Assembly: GCA_016285645.1 (NCBI GenBank)
Contig: JAEERC010000069.1
Location: forward strand, 1-64,000
Origin: Clostridiaceae bacterium
GTDB lineage: Bacteria; Bacillota; Clostridia; Oscillospirales; Acutalibacteraceae
Length of the DNA: 64,000 nucleotides
Direction: 5' to 3'
The notes under the pieces were generated by a model. It saw only the letters and a list, made by a program, of their open reading frames with translations, was not told the DNA's origin and did not search any database. Below, one piece after another: positions 25,206 to 34,354 of this stretch. A program made the translations under genes and the position numbers. Within the stretch, counting starts at the first letter, position 1. Every line of letters begins with the position of its first letter.

Positions 25206-26183
25206 ATGGATTTAATCAGCGTAATTGTTCCCGTTTACAATGTGGAAAAATATCTCGATACCTGCGTTGAGTCAATCGTCTCCCAGACTTATGACAATCT
25301 CGAAATAATCCTTGTTGACGACGGCTCAACGGATTCCTGCCCGCGCATCTGCGACGAATGGGCTGCAAAAGACCCGCGCGTTAAAGTTATTCACAAGGAA
25401 AACGGCGGGCAGGGGGAAGCGAGAAACCTCGGCATTGACGCAGCCGCGGGCGATTATATCGGCTTTGTTGACAGCGACGATATTATCTCGCCCGTGATGT
25501 ATGAGCGCCTGCTGAACGCTCTCACGGAAAACGGCGCCGATTTTATACAATGCGCAATGGTTAAATTCGGCACTTACCCGTTCGCGGGTTTCGGTTCCGC
25601 AGGGGCGGTTACCAATCGCCCGCGTGTTCTCACAAACGGTGAAGCCGTAAAAGCCCTTATCGCGGAAGGAGCGATAACCTCAACCTGCCCGAGCATTCTT
25701 TTAAAAGCCGGAACGGCAAAGAAAGTCAAATTCGACACCGGCGTAATAAATGAGGATGTTATGTGGGTTTACCGGGCCGTCCGCGAATCGGGAAAAATAC
25801 TGCTGACCGATGAGGTGCTCTATGCGTATTATCAGCGTGATGGCAGCACTATGAACAGCACCTACACCGAAAAACGCTTTGACGCCATCCACGCCTCATC
25901 ACAGCGTGCGAGAGAGATAAAGACCGATTATCCCGACCTTTTCCCATTTGCGGAACGCGCCTGCGCGGGACTGTGTATGTACCATTACCAGTGGCTCTGC
26001 CGGCTCGGCAATACGGAGGAATATAAAGACTTTCGCCGCCGCCTGCATAAAGAGTTCCTCTCGCGCGATTTAAGAGCTGTTTATTCGGTAACGGATTTAA
26101 AATATATATTATGGTACACCGCGTTCCGGCTTATGCCCGCGCTAACCTGCAGAATCAGAAATCTTCTCAGAATAGGACTGTAA
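25206..26183 (+). CDS. Glycosyltransferase family 2 (first of three tandem)
   Basis: A 325-residue GT-A enzyme beginning SVIVPVYNVEKYLDTCVESI. Motifs LVDDGSTDSCPRICDEWA and FVDSDDIISPVM are canonical; NEDVMWVYR near 180 is the catalytic ED block and QRDGSTMNS near 217 is typical of capsule GT2 enzymes. It is strongly similar along its length to the next gene product, so the two probably arose by duplication. Sugar specificity cannot be assigned. Confidence 0.9.
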   Translation: MDLISVIVPVYNVEKYLDTCVESIVSQTYDNLEIILVDDGSTDSCPRICDEWAAKDPRVKVIHKENGGQGEARNLGIDAAAGDYIGFVDSDDIISPVMYERLLNALTENGADFIQCAMVKFGTYPFAGFGSAGAVTNRPRVLTNGEAVKALIAEGAITSTCPSILLKAGTAKKVKFDTGVINEDVMWVYRAVRESGKILLTDEVLYAYYQRDGSTMNSTYTEKRFDAIHASSQRAREIKTDYPDLFPFAERACAGLCMYHYQWLCRLGNTEEYKDFRRRLHKEFLSRDLRAVYSVTDLKYILWYTAFRLMPALTCRIRNLLRIGL

Positions 26184-26185
26184 AA

Positions 26186-27148
26186 ATGCCTTTAATCAGT
26201 GTAATCGTCCCCGTTTACAAAGTTGAAAAATATCTTGAGCGCTGTGTTGACAGCATTCTCTGTCAGTCGTTTGCCGATTTTGAACTCTGGCTTGTCGATG
26301 ACGGTTCTCCGGACGGCTGCCCCGCGTTGTGCGACTCTTACGCCGCAAAAGACGGCAGGGTAAGAGTCATACACAAGGAAAACGGCGGACTTTCCTCCGC
26401 GCGCAACGCGGCGCTTGACAGGGCAGCGGGCAAATATATCTGTTTTGTTGACAGCGACGATTACATTACATCCGATGCTCTCGAAACTCTTTACACAGCC
26501 CTTACCGAGACCGGCTCCGATATAGCAACCGGCAATATGGTGAGCATAGACGAAAACGGCGAAACAAAGGATTTTTACACTCCCACGAAAGAAAGAAAGG
26601 TGCTCGAGGGCGAGGAAATATTATCAACGATGAATCAGCCCTGCGCCTGCAACCGCCTTTACAGAGCGGGAATATTCAGAAATGTCCGCTTCCCCGAGGG
26701 GCGGCTTTATGAGGATGTTTTTGTATATCACAAAATTCTTTCACAGACAAAGCGTATGGTGTTTACCGGCAAAACGGATTATTACTATCTTATCCGGCAG
26801 GACAGCATTATGCACTCGGAGTACAACATCCGCTTTACAGATATAGTTTTCGCTATAAAGGAGCGTTACGAGTGGCTTGATTCCATCGGGCAGAAAAAAC
26901 TCGCGAACGAAGCGCGTTTGTTCGTATATTCCCGCGTGGCGGCAGCTTACGCGAATCTCGACAGAACCGTTCCCGAAAACAGAGAAAAACTGCGTGAAAT
27001 AAAGGATATTTATATAAGTTGCTATCGCGTGCTGATGAATGACCGTTCACTCGGAGTAAAGCAGAAAATACGCCTTTTCCTGCTGAGATATCTGCCCGCG
27101 GTTCACACAAAATTTTTCGGAAAGGAAATGCCTTTGGCGCTGGGATGA
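26186..27148 (+). CDS. Glycosyltransferase family 2 (second of three tandem)
   Basis: A 320-residue GT-A enzyme beginning SVIVPVYKVEKYLERCVDSI, with VDDGSPDGCPALCDSYAAKD, FVDSDDYITSDAL and YEDVFVYHK near 178. The ATG at 26186 begins three bases after the previous stop; a longer in-frame start at 26111 lies inside the previous gene and lacks a ribosome site. RQDSIMHS near 210 is equivalent to QRDGSTMNS in its neighbour. Probably a paralogue adding a different residue or linkage. Confidence 0.9.
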   Translation: MPLISVIVPVYKVEKYLERCVDSILCQSFADFELWLVDDGSPDGCPALCDSYAAKDGRVRVIHKENGGLSSARNAALDRAAGKYICFVDSDDYITSDALETLYTALTETGSDIATGNMVSIDENGETKDFYTPTKERKVLEGEEILSTMNQPCACNRLYRAGIFRNVRFPEGRLYEDVFVYHKILSQTKRMVFTGKTDYYYLIRQDSIMHSEYNIRFTDIVFAIKERYEWLDSIGQKKLANEARLFVYSRVAAAYANLDRTVPENREKLREIKDIYISCYRVLMNDRSLGVKQKIRLFLLRYLPAVHTKFFGKEMPLALG

Positions 27149-27151
27149 AAA

Positions 27152-28150
27152 ATGAGCCCGAAAATCAGTGTTATCATTCCCGTTTATAATGTTGAGCAGT
27201 ATCTGCGCGAGTGCCTTGACAGCGTGGTTTCACAGACTCTCGCCGATATAGAAATAATCGCGATAAACGACGGTTCGCCCGACAATTCACTTTCAATTCT
27301 TAAAGAATATGAAGCAAAAGACACCCGCGTAAAAATAATCGACAAGCAGAACGAAGGTGTGGGCAAAGCGCGAAACGACGGCATTAAAGCCGCCGCAGGC
27401 GAGTTCGTTGCCTTTATGGATTCGGACGATTATTATCCGTCCGAAAAAGTGCTTGAGATTCTTTATGACTCAGCCGTAAAAACCGGCGTGAAAATCTGCG
27501 GCGGGGTAAAAGTGAAGCTTAACATCGGCGGCTCTCTCGAAAAACAGGAACCCTGTTTTGAAGAGGCGGGGCTTCAGTTTAACGCAAACGGTCTTACAAA
27601 ATATACCGATTACCAGTATGATTACGGATATACTCAGTTTATATTTGAACGCAGGCTGCTTACGGAAAACGGCATTTGCTTTCCGCCGTATAAACGCTTT
27701 CAGGATCCGCCCTTTTTCGTCAGGGCGATGGCTGCGGCAGGGGAGTTTTATATGACGGAGTGCGAGAGCTACTGTTACAGAATGGTCCCCGCCGAAACAA
27801 AATATTCCGTAAAAAATACGGTGGATTTTCTTCACGGGTTAATCGACAATATTGAGTTTTCACGGCGGAACAATCTCGCGAAACTTCACTGCCTGTGCAC
27901 AAAACGGCTCGACGGAGAGGGTTCGTTTATGGCAATAAAGAACCTGCAGGAAGACGACGTAAAACAGATTATCTCCCTTTTAATCAAAGCAACCGCTGTG
28001 ATTGACACCGTCTGGCTCAGAGAAAGCGGCTTTGAACTTCCCGAGCCGTTTGTTCCCGATGTTTTCGATTATATGATAACAACCGCCGCAAAATACGAAG
28101 CACTGCGTAAAAACAAATTTCTGAAGATTGTGAAAAAAATTACCGGCTGA
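27152..28150 (+). CDS. Glycosyltransferase family 2 (third of three tandem)
   Basis: A 332-residue GT-A enzyme: SVIIPVYNVEQYLRECLDSV, AINDGSPDNSLSILKEYEAK, GVGKARNDGIKAAAGEF and FMDSDDYYPS. The catalytic region around residue 187 reads FQDPPFFVRAMAA, so the usual ED is QD. The C-terminal 90 residues diverge from the two upstream paralogues. It begins three bases after the preceding stop. Function as a repeat-unit transferase is likely; the donor is unknown. Confidence 0.88.
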   Translation: MSPKISVIIPVYNVEQYLRECLDSVVSQTLADIEIIAINDGSPDNSLSILKEYEAKDTRVKIIDKQNEGVGKARNDGIKAAAGEFVAFMDSDDYYPSEKVLEILYDSAVKTGVKICGGVKVKLNIGGSLEKQEPCFEEAGLQFNANGLTKYTDYQYDYGYTQFIFERRLLTENGICFPPYKRFQDPPFFVRAMAAAGEFYMTECESYCYRMVPAETKYSVKNTVDFLHGLIDNIEFSRRNNLAKLHCLCTKRLDGEGSFMAIKNLQEDDVKQIISLLIKATAVIDTVWLRESGFELPEPFVPDVFDYMITTAAKYEALRKNKFLKIVKKITG

Positions 28151-28165
28151 TAAAGAGGTTCTGAA

Positions 28166-28798
28166 ATGGGAAACAGCATTATTGCCCGCGCCGAGCATCG
28201 GCTTTACATCGATAACAAACGCAGAAAACTAAAGAATAAAAGCCCTTCGATTATCGCAAATAATTGCAACGGAGGAACAATTGCGCACGATCTTGGATTG
28301 CAGTTCAACAGCCCGCTTGTTAATGCCGGAATGTATGCGGAATACTACATTAAGTTTTTGCGCGATATTGAACATTATTTTAATCAACAGTTAAAACGCA
28401 TTGAAGATGATAAAGACGGCTGGTTTGTCGCTCAGTGTGATGATATTCAGATTCTTTTAGGTCATACAAAAACATATGAGGAGTCACTTGCGAATTGGGA
28501 AAGAAGAAAAAAGCGTTTTAATCCCGATAATATGTTTATTCTTTTCTGCGATAAAATGGGTTGCACTTACGACCAAATCGCCGAGTTTGACTCTCTGCCG
28601 TACGCCCACAAAGTCATTTTCACCCACAAACCATATCCCGAATTCAAAAGCGCTTATTATATGAAGGGATTTGAAAACGAAGGAGAAGTCGGAGTCCTCT
28701 CCGACTGGAAACCCGGTTTTTTAAAACGCCGTTATCTTGACGATTTTGACTATGTCGCTTTTTTAAACGGCGAAATATATAACTTTTCACGGGAGTAA
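28166..28798 (+). CDS. DUF1919-family exopolysaccharide protein
   Basis: A 210-residue cytosolic protein of DUF1919 (PF08942). The family block SIIANNCNGGTIAHDLGLQF then NSPLVN is near residues 29-55; DDIQILLGH near 93, the ANWERRKKRFNPDNMF block near 110, and HKVIFTHKPYP near 155 are also typical. DUF1919 proteins occur in capsule and exopolysaccharide loci and are suspected transferases, with no settled activity that I know. The stop overlaps a possible start of the asparagine-synthetase-like gene, implying joint expression and perhaps a joint task. Confidence 0.85.
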   Translation: MGNSIIARAEHRLYIDNKRRKLKNKSPSIIANNCNGGTIAHDLGLQFNSPLVNAGMYAEYYIKFLRDIEHYFNQQLKRIEDDKDGWFVAQCDDIQILLGHTKTYEESLANWERRKKRFNPDNMFILFCDKMGCTYDQIAEFDSLPYAHKVIFTHKPYPEFKSAYYMKGFENEGEVGVLSDWKPGFLKRRYLDDFDYVAFLNGEIYNFSRE

Positions 28799-28803
28799 TG
28801 TCT

Positions 28804-30378
28804 ATGAAGCATCTTTCCGGCAATTACAATCTCAAAACAGGCGAATACACCGACCGCTCGTGCGGTGTTTATTCACACTCTGAAAACGGCGTTTCGGTTT
28901 ATGTTTACGGCAGCGTTACAGCGGAAAACACGCTTAACAACGGCAGCACACTTCTGCGTTTATACAGCAGCTATGGCACGGATATCACAAAGCATCTGAG
29001 CGGTACATACATCGCGGCGTTTTATGAAAAAGAAACGGGCGTTCTCCGTCTTTTCCACGATCGCGCCACTTCTCCCGTCGCGCTTTATTATGTTCAGAAC
29101 GCAGACATCCTCTTTTTATCAACATCGCTTAAAGAACTGCTGAAAAAATCGAAAATCAGCCGTTCGTTTAACGAGAGCGCCGTGGAGGAGTTTCTGCTAA
29201 ACGGTTTTATTTACGGCGACGCCACTCTCGTTGAGGGCGTAAAAAAACTGCGGGCGTACAAATCCCTTGAAGCGTCGTGCGGTACGGTTAAACATATCGA
29301 TGCGGTTTATCCCATGAGGGAAATGACTCCGGGTCAGGCGCTTGACTGTTTCAAACAGACTCTTGATGACGCCGTAAAAAACTGTATTGACGGTGACGAA
29401 ACCGCCTGTTTCCCGCTTTCAAGCGGATACGATTCAAATTATATCGCCTATGTTTCAACGGAAATATGCGGCAAACAATCCACCGCCTTTTCCGTGGGCG
29501 GCAAACGCGGTAAAAACGAACTGCCTCTTGTTAAAGAGAATGTAAAGTATTATAAAAACCTCGAGCTTAAATCAGCTGTCACGGACGGCGGCTCGCTTAA
29601 AAATCTGCCGGATATAGTATATCGTCTTGAGGGCAATGTTTACGAAAGCGGAATATTTCTTCAGTATGAGCTTATGAAGCTTGTAAGCGAAAGCGGAGTG
29701 AAAAAGCTTGTATGCGGCGAGTGCGCCGACCAGGTGATGAATGTAAACTACCATAAAAAAGACAGAATTTACCCCGAAAGCCCCGACGGCAAACCGATTT
29801 ATTATGAATTCAGCGAATATCCCTATATTTTCAGCAGTTATCTCATTTTCAAAAAGAGCGGAATCCTCGCGAATTCCTTCGGGATTGAAACGGTTTATCC
29901 GTATCTTGACGAAAATGTTATTTCCGTCTGCGCCCCGCTCGGCACAATAAGTATGAAAGACAAACGCGTGCATGTCGCAAATTGCCGCGCCTGCCTCAAC
30001 CCCGAAATATTTAAAAATATGAGCAAAAAGGGCGGCTCAACCGATTGCCGCTCACTGTTTGAAAACGATGAAGAGATAAAAGCGTTTTTCAAAAAAATCG
30101 AAGGTACGGAGTTTTATAAAAAGTATTCCGGGTTGATTCTCAGCGACAGCGCTTTCAAAAAGGAAAAATTAAGCGCTTCAAAGCGCATTAAAACAATTAT
30201 CCGCAACATTATTCTTTCGCTTCTTCACAAAAAGAACGATGACAGCTATCTTGTTGAAATGAAACTGCGCGCTTATCTTTGCGCCGCCTATCTGATTATA
30301 TTCAAAAAGCTTTTCATAGAAACGGACGGCTTTGAGCTCGACGGCTGCGACATTGCTTTCGAAGATTTTATAAAATAG
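28804..30378 (+). CDS. Asparagine-synthetase-like amide-forming enzyme lacking the glutaminase cysteine
   Basis: A 524-residue AsnB-like protein. The N-terminal half follows the class II glutamine amidotransferase fold (LSGTYIAAFYEKETGVLRLF, HDRATSPVALYY, STSLKELL), but the start MKHLSGNY has no Cys2, the nucleophile that releases ammonia from glutamine. The C-terminal synthetase half keeps a PP-loop FPLSSGYDSN (SSGYDS at residues 206-211) for AMP formation and VCGECADQVM near 300, equivalent to the GEGADE block. Either ATG (28798 or 28804) leaves position 2 without Cys; GGGAG spacing favours 28804. It should activate a carboxylate with ATP and then use free ammonia or another amine, as in beta-lactam synthetase-type relatives. 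A uronic acid is a possible acceptor; this is inference. Confidence 0.82.
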   Translation: MKHLSGNYNLKTGEYTDRSCGVYSHSENGVSVYVYGSVTAENTLNNGSTLLRLYSSYGTDITKHLSGTYIAAFYEKETGVLRLFHDRATSPVALYYVQNADILFLSTSLKELLKKSKISRSFNESAVEEFLLNGFIYGDATLVEGVKKLRAYKSLEASCGTVKHIDAVYPMREMTPGQALDCFKQTLDDAVKNCIDGDETACFPLSSGYDSNYIAYVSTEICGKQSTAFSVGGKRGKNELPLVKENVKYYKNLELKSAVTDGGSLKNLPDIVYRLEGNVYESGIFLQYELMKLVSESGVKKLVCGECADQVMNVNYHKKDRIYPESPDGKPIYYEFSEYPYIFSSYLIFKKSGILANSFGIETVYPYLDENVISVCAPLGTISMKDKRVHVANCRACLNPEIFKNMSKKGGSTDCRSLFENDEEIKAFFKKIEGTEFYKKYSGLILSDSAFKKEKLSASKRIKTIIRNIILSLLHKKNDDSYLVEMKLRAYLCAAYLIIFKKLFIETDGFELDGCDIAFEDFIK

Positions 30379-30388
30379 GAGAACACAA

Positions 30389-31264
30389 GTGGGAAAACCT
30401 GATTTTGACGACAACCTGCAGTTTGACACCGTGGTTGAGCCGAAGAACAAACTTCTCGACCTCGACCTTAAAGAACTGTGGAAATACAAGGATCTTATAC
30501 TGCTTTTTGTTAAAAGAAATTTCATTTCGCAATACAAGCAGACAGTTCTGGGCCCCGCCTGGGCAATTATTCAGCCGCTGCTTACAACCGTGGTGTTTAC
30601 TATTGTTTTCGGCAATATAGCGGGGCTGGCTCCCGGCGGAGTGAACAGCTTTGTTTACTACCTCTGCGGCAATGTTTTCTGGCAGTATTTCGCCTCGTGC
30701 CTGACGATGGTCAGCCATACGTTTACCGGCAATTCCGGTATTTTCGGCAAGGTCTATTTCCCGAGGATGGTTCTGCCCGTGTCAACCGTTATAACAAATC
30801 TTATATCGCTCGCCATTCAGTTTTCGTTTTTCCTTGTCGCTTGGGTGATTTTCCTTTTTATTCCCGGCGGCAGTATGACCCCCGGCTGGCAGATAGCGCT
30901 TCTGCCGCTCCTGATTTTTGAACTTGCGCTTCTGGGGCTCGGCTGCGGAATCGTCATATCGGCGCTCACCACAAAATACCGCGATCTCGCTATGCTGGTG
31001 TCGTTCGGCGTGCAGCTGTGGATGTACGCGACACCCGTTGCCTACCCCGCCGAAATGTTCTCGGGTTCAAAGGTCGAATTCCTTTACTGGTGCAACCCGA
31101 CCTGCCCGATAATCGAAACAATCCGCTACGCCTTCCTCGGCGGCAGCGCCGCGCAGTTCCGCCCGGAAATGTGGGGCATAAGCTGGATTACCACTTTTAT
31201 TATTCTGTTTATCGGCATCCTCCTTTTCAGCAGGGTGGAAAAAACATTTATGGATACGGTTTGA
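30389..31264 (+). CDS. wzm: ABC-2 type polysaccharide export permease (Wzm/TagG-like)
   Basis: A 291-residue permease with an N-terminal cytosolic segment, LILLFVKRNFISQYKQTVLG near residue 38 (family coupling motif), and six predicted TM helices. PAWAIIQPLLTTVVFTIVFG near 58 and the Phe/Trp-rich region thereafter match Wzm/TagG proteins that export finished polymers or teichoic acids. GTG start with TAGGAG upstream. Its ATPase partner is not adjacent; the Wzt-like gene is at 36683, about 5.4 kb further on. The 112 bases after it hold no clear terminator. Confidence 0.92.
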   Translation: MGKPDFDDNLQFDTVVEPKNKLLDLDLKELWKYKDLILLFVKRNFISQYKQTVLGPAWAIIQPLLTTVVFTIVFGNIAGLAPGGVNSFVYYLCGNVFWQYFASCLTMVSHTFTGNSGIFGKVYFPRMVLPVSTVITNLISLAIQFSFFLVAWVIFLFIPGGSMTPGWQIALLPLLIFELALLGLGCGIVISALTTKYRDLAMLVSFGVQLWMYATPVAYPAEMFSGSKVEFLYWCNPTCPIIETIRYAFLGGSAAQFRPEMWGISWITTFIILFIGILLFSRVEKTFMDTV

Positions 31265-31376
31265 TATGAATTGTTTGTCGAATCACCGGACTGATTAAAG
31301 CCGAAGCAAAAGGCGAGAACGGAGAATTCCGGTTGTATCGTTTGACTTGTATCAATAGTGTGAATGAGGTGGAAAA

Positions 31377-31865
31377 ATGATTGAAACAGCAAAAAAATGG
31401 ATAAACGAACATAAGGGATTCGTCAACTATTTTCTCATCAGTTGTTTTGTTACGGTGCTCGATATAGCCGTTTCTTTCGGCTTGGAAAAATGTCTGGTTT
31501 TGTTCTTTGAAGCCGATGCTTCAAAAGCCGCTCTCGCGGGAAATGCAGCGGGCGTGATTACGGGATTTATAGTTCAGTATTTTTTATGCACAAAAAAAGT
31601 ATATGCCGGCAGCAATGCGAAAACACTGATTATTTTCTTCCTTACCTGGCTCCTTAGCCTCGGGCTCGCGGAGGGAATTATCTATGTTGTGAGAACGCTG
31701 ATTTTCAAGGATGCCGATGGCGTTGTTTATTTCCTTGTAGGTAAGGCGTTTTCAATTGTAATACCTTTCTTCTTTACTTATTTTTTAAGGAAAGCGCTTA
31801 TACCGTCAAAACCGGATGAAAAAAATGAAGAAAAAAATGTACAGGAGGGTGCAGGAAATGAATAA
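31377..31865 (+). CDS. gtrA: GtrA-like flippase membrane protein
   Basis: A 162-residue GtrA-family protein (PF04138) with four TM helices (about 18-40, 48-70, 85-108 and 122-145). FVNYFLISCFVTVLDIAVSF near residue 16 is the family start. GtrA proteins are proposed to flip undecaprenyl-phosphate-glucose for side-chain addition. Two coupled downstream genes complete a GtrA/GtrB/GtrII set. The gene overlaps gtrB by 8 bases. It follows the only sizeable gap in the locus (112 bases). Confidence 0.9.
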   Translation: MIETAKKWINEHKGFVNYFLISCFVTVLDIAVSFGLEKCLVLFFEADASKAALAGNAAGVITGFIVQYFLCTKKVYAGSNAKTLIIFFLTWLLSLGLAEGIIYVVRTLIFKDADGVVYFLVGKAFSIVIPFFFTYFLRKALIPSKPDEKNEEKNVQEGAGNE

Positions 31866-32619
31866 ACTGTATGTCTTTTTGCCCTGTTATAACGAAGAAG
31901 ATAACATAGGATTACTCATAGAAGAGTGGATGAAACAAAAAGAAAAGTTGAACGAAAGCGGCTATGAACTCCTTTTGAGACCCATTGACGATTGCAGCAA
32001 AGACAACACAAAAAAGATTATTGAAGAAAAAGCCGTTTTATATCCTGAAAATGTGGCTCTTATTGCTCACGAAGTCAACAAAAATCTACGCGGCGGCTTG
32101 AATACAGGAATCTCGTTTTTCCTTGAAAATGCCGGTGAATCCGATTTGATGGCGTTTATGGACGGCGACAATACCCACAATCCAAAATATATTCACAGCA
32201 TGATTGATAAGCTTAAACAGAATAATCTGGATTGCGTTATCGCGTCCCGTTACTGCAGTGATTCGGGCGTTGTCGGTGTTGCTACGCACAGGGAATTCTT
32301 CAGTGATATGGCGAAGGTTTACTACTCGTTTATGCTCAGAGTGCCCGGTGTAAAGGATTATACCTGCGGATACAGGTTGTATAATTACAGCTCTGTTGCG
32401 AATCTCGTGAAAAAATTCGGCAGTGAACCGATTAAAGAACAAAGCTTTGCCTGTATGATGGAATTTTTGTACAAACTCCATCTGAGCGGCTCTGAATTCG
32501 GCGAGGTCGGTTTTGAACTTCGTTACGATTATAAACTCGGTGAAAGTAAAATGAATGTTTTCAAGACTGCAAAGGATAGTCTTTTAACGGCGGTTAAGCT
32601 CAGATTTATAAAAAAATAA
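31858..32619 (+). CDS. GtrB/DPM1-like polyprenyl-phosphate glycosyltransferase (family 2)
   Basis: A 253-residue GT-A enzyme: YVFLPCYNEEDNIGLLIEEW, PIDDCSKDNT, FMDGDNTHNP near 98 (DxD equivalent) and YTCGYRLYNYSSVANLV near 165 are typical of dolichol/undecaprenyl-phosphate sugar synthases. Unlike phage GtrB it has no C-terminal TM pair, so it is a soluble form. The ATG at 31858 is chosen because GAGGGTGCAGG precedes it and the earlier in-frame start at 31816 adds only basic residues within gtrA. Likely role: make the undecaprenyl-phosphate sugar for the neighbouring GtrA and GtrII. Confidence 0.88.
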   Translation: MNKLYVFLPCYNEEDNIGLLIEEWMKQKEKLNESGYELLLRPIDDCSKDNTKKIIEEKAVLYPENVALIAHEVNKNLRGGLNTGISFFLENAGESDLMAFMDGDNTHNPKYIHSMIDKLKQNNLDCVIASRYCSDSGVVGVATHREFFSDMAKVYYSFMLRVPGVKDYTCGYRLYNYSSVANLVKKFGSEPIKEQSFACMMEFLYKLHLSGSEFGEVGFELRYDYKLGESKMNVFKTAKDSLLTAVKLRFIKK

Positions 32620-32629
32620 AGAGGACGGT

Positions 32630-34351
32630 ATGAAATCATTAAAAGCACTGTATATTGAATGCGGCGATTATTTCCGCAAAAACATTGCAAAGGCAATGCT
32701 GGTTGTTGTTGCGATGGTTCTGGCCTACGGCTTTTATTGCACATCATATACTATAAATGTCGACGATGTTTTTGACTCTTTCTGGAACGGCGGAAGGCTT
32801 ATTGCCGCCGGCAGATTTACGGGCTATCTGATTCAGGCAGTTACCGGATTTATGACTTACAGCCCGTTTTTTACAATTTTTCTGGCTCTGTGCATATATT
32901 TTGTTTCCGGGCTTACAATGGCGGTTGTCATAAACGGCAGCGCAAACGGCAAACTTTCTTCAAACGCCTTGTTTATATTCTGGATTATGTTTGTAACATA
33001 TCCGATTATAAGCGAGCAGATCGTTTATCCTATTATTGTTCTTCTCGCGCTCGGATATCTGATGATTACGGTTGCGGTTTATCTTATCAACGGCTTCTTT
33101 GAATCAAAGTCACTGAGTAATATTCTGATTGCCGCAGTGCTGATTATTATATCCGTAGATTTTTATGAGGCTTTCGCAAGTGTGTTCCTTACACTTATGA
33201 TGGTCACCGTTATAACCCGATTCTGCTTTTCAGAAGAAGAAAAACAGCTCACTTTCAAAAAAACAGCTGGAAGAATTATTACGGCAACATTAATAATGCT
33301 TGCCGCCATAGTTATCAGATTTATTATAGCGAAAGCCGTGCTGTTTATTTATTACGGAACAACCCACGCGGGCTACGGCGGCAACAATCAGGTTTACTGG
33401 AACCAGCTCGGTGTTTTTGACTGCTTTATCTGGCTTGTTAGAACGGTATTCTTCTATTATTTCTGGGCAGGAGTCAATTATTTGCCTGTTTTTGTTTTTG
33501 CGGCATGCACTTTGTTGGGAATTGTTGTGTTTACAGTGCTTTCCGTAAAAAGAAAAAACGCCGTTCCCATCCTCGCTTATTTCTTGTTGCTTGCGGCAAC
33601 TCTGTCATTAAATGTTATTATGGGAATTGCGGCTTACTATACGATGGCACAGACTCTTGTTGTGTTTGTTTCATTTATGGTGACTGTTCTTTATACTTTG
33701 GCCGAGAAAAAACACGCTTTGCGCGTGGTATCAGCGGTTATAATCTGTCTGCTCGTGCTCAATCAGGCAAAAACACTCAACAACTGGTCGGTAACAAATT
33801 ATGAGCGCCATTCCTACGAGATGTCCGTTATTGACAATATCGGTCAGGAACTGGAAGAAAACCATGATGTCAAAAACAAGCCTGTTGTGTTTATTGGCGG
33901 CGAAACGGCTCCGTGTGTACCCGGTCAGGTGGATGAGCGCACAAAAACCGGCCTGCCCGTCGTTAAAAAGCTTCAGAAAGCCTTTGTTGCCGTTTCGGAT
34001 AAAGTGCTTCCGAAAAAGTATTTTACCAGCATAGGTGATTTTTACGGCGAAGAAATAAACAACGCCGGCGATTTGTTTGAGTATACACAGCGCATAAAGA
34101 ACAGAACATCGGCATCTGTTTCTTACATTTCCTGGGCATACGGCGGCGACAGCTGGTTCAGTGAATACGAAAAACACGGTGTGTCGGAGCAACTTTATCA
34201 GCTCTTTGAATTGAGGGGCTATGAACTTAAGCACTGCACACAAGCTGATTATCAGAAATTCAGCGGCGATTACGGCAGCCTTGCCGCTTACCCGGAAAAC
34301 GGATATATAACTGAAAAAGATAATTGTATTATTGTTAATTTTGGTGAATAG
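32630..34351 (+). CDS. GtrII-type membrane glycosyltransferase
   Basis: A 573-residue protein with about 10-11 TM helices up to residue 385 and a soluble C-terminal region of about 180 residues. The first loop YTINVDDVFDSFWNGGRLIA then AGRF (near 40-64), with a paired acidic DD, agrees with the Glucos_trans_II family (PF14264) of GT-C-like enzymes. These add side-chain sugars from undecaprenyl-phosphate donors outside the membrane. Its place after gtrA and gtrB supports this. The acceptor would be the exported polymer. The specific sugar is unknown. Confidence 0.82.
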   Translation: MKSLKALYIECGDYFRKNIAKAMLVVVAMVLAYGFYCTSYTINVDDVFDSFWNGGRLIAAGRFTGYLIQAVTGFMTYSPFFTIFLALCIYFVSGLTMAVVINGSANGKLSSNALFIFWIMFVTYPIISEQIVYPIIVLLALGYLMITVAVYLINGFFESKSLSNILIAAVLIIISVDFYEAFASVFLTLMMVTVITRFCFSEEEKQLTFKKTAGRIITATLIMLAAIVIRFIIAKAVLFIYYGTTHAGYGGNNQVYWNQLGVFDCFIWLVRTVFFYYFWAGVNYLPVFVFAACTLLGIVVFTVLSVKRKNAVPILAYFLLLAATLSLNVIMGIAAYYTMAQTLVVFVSFMVTVLYTLAEKKHALRVVSAVIICLLVLNQAKTLNNWSVTNYERHSYEMSVIDNIGQELEENHDVKNKPVVFIGGETAPCVPGQVDERTKTGLPVVKKLQKAFVAVSDKVLPKKYFTSIGDFYGEEINNAGDLFEYTQRIKNRTSASVSYISWAYGGDSWFSEYEKHGVSEQLYQLFELRGYELKHCTQADYQKFSGDYGSLAAYPENGYITEKDNCIIVNFGE

Positions 34352-34354
34352 ATT

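Noticed and set aside
25206-28150. One frameshifted glycosyltransferase gene instead of three
   Set aside because: Each of the three frames has its own complete set of GT2 motifs, start and stop.
31265-31376. A promoter or terminator in the largest gap of the polysaccharide locus
   Set aside because: A TTGACT occurs near 31346 but no good -10 is correctly spaced, and I find no strong hairpin with a T run.
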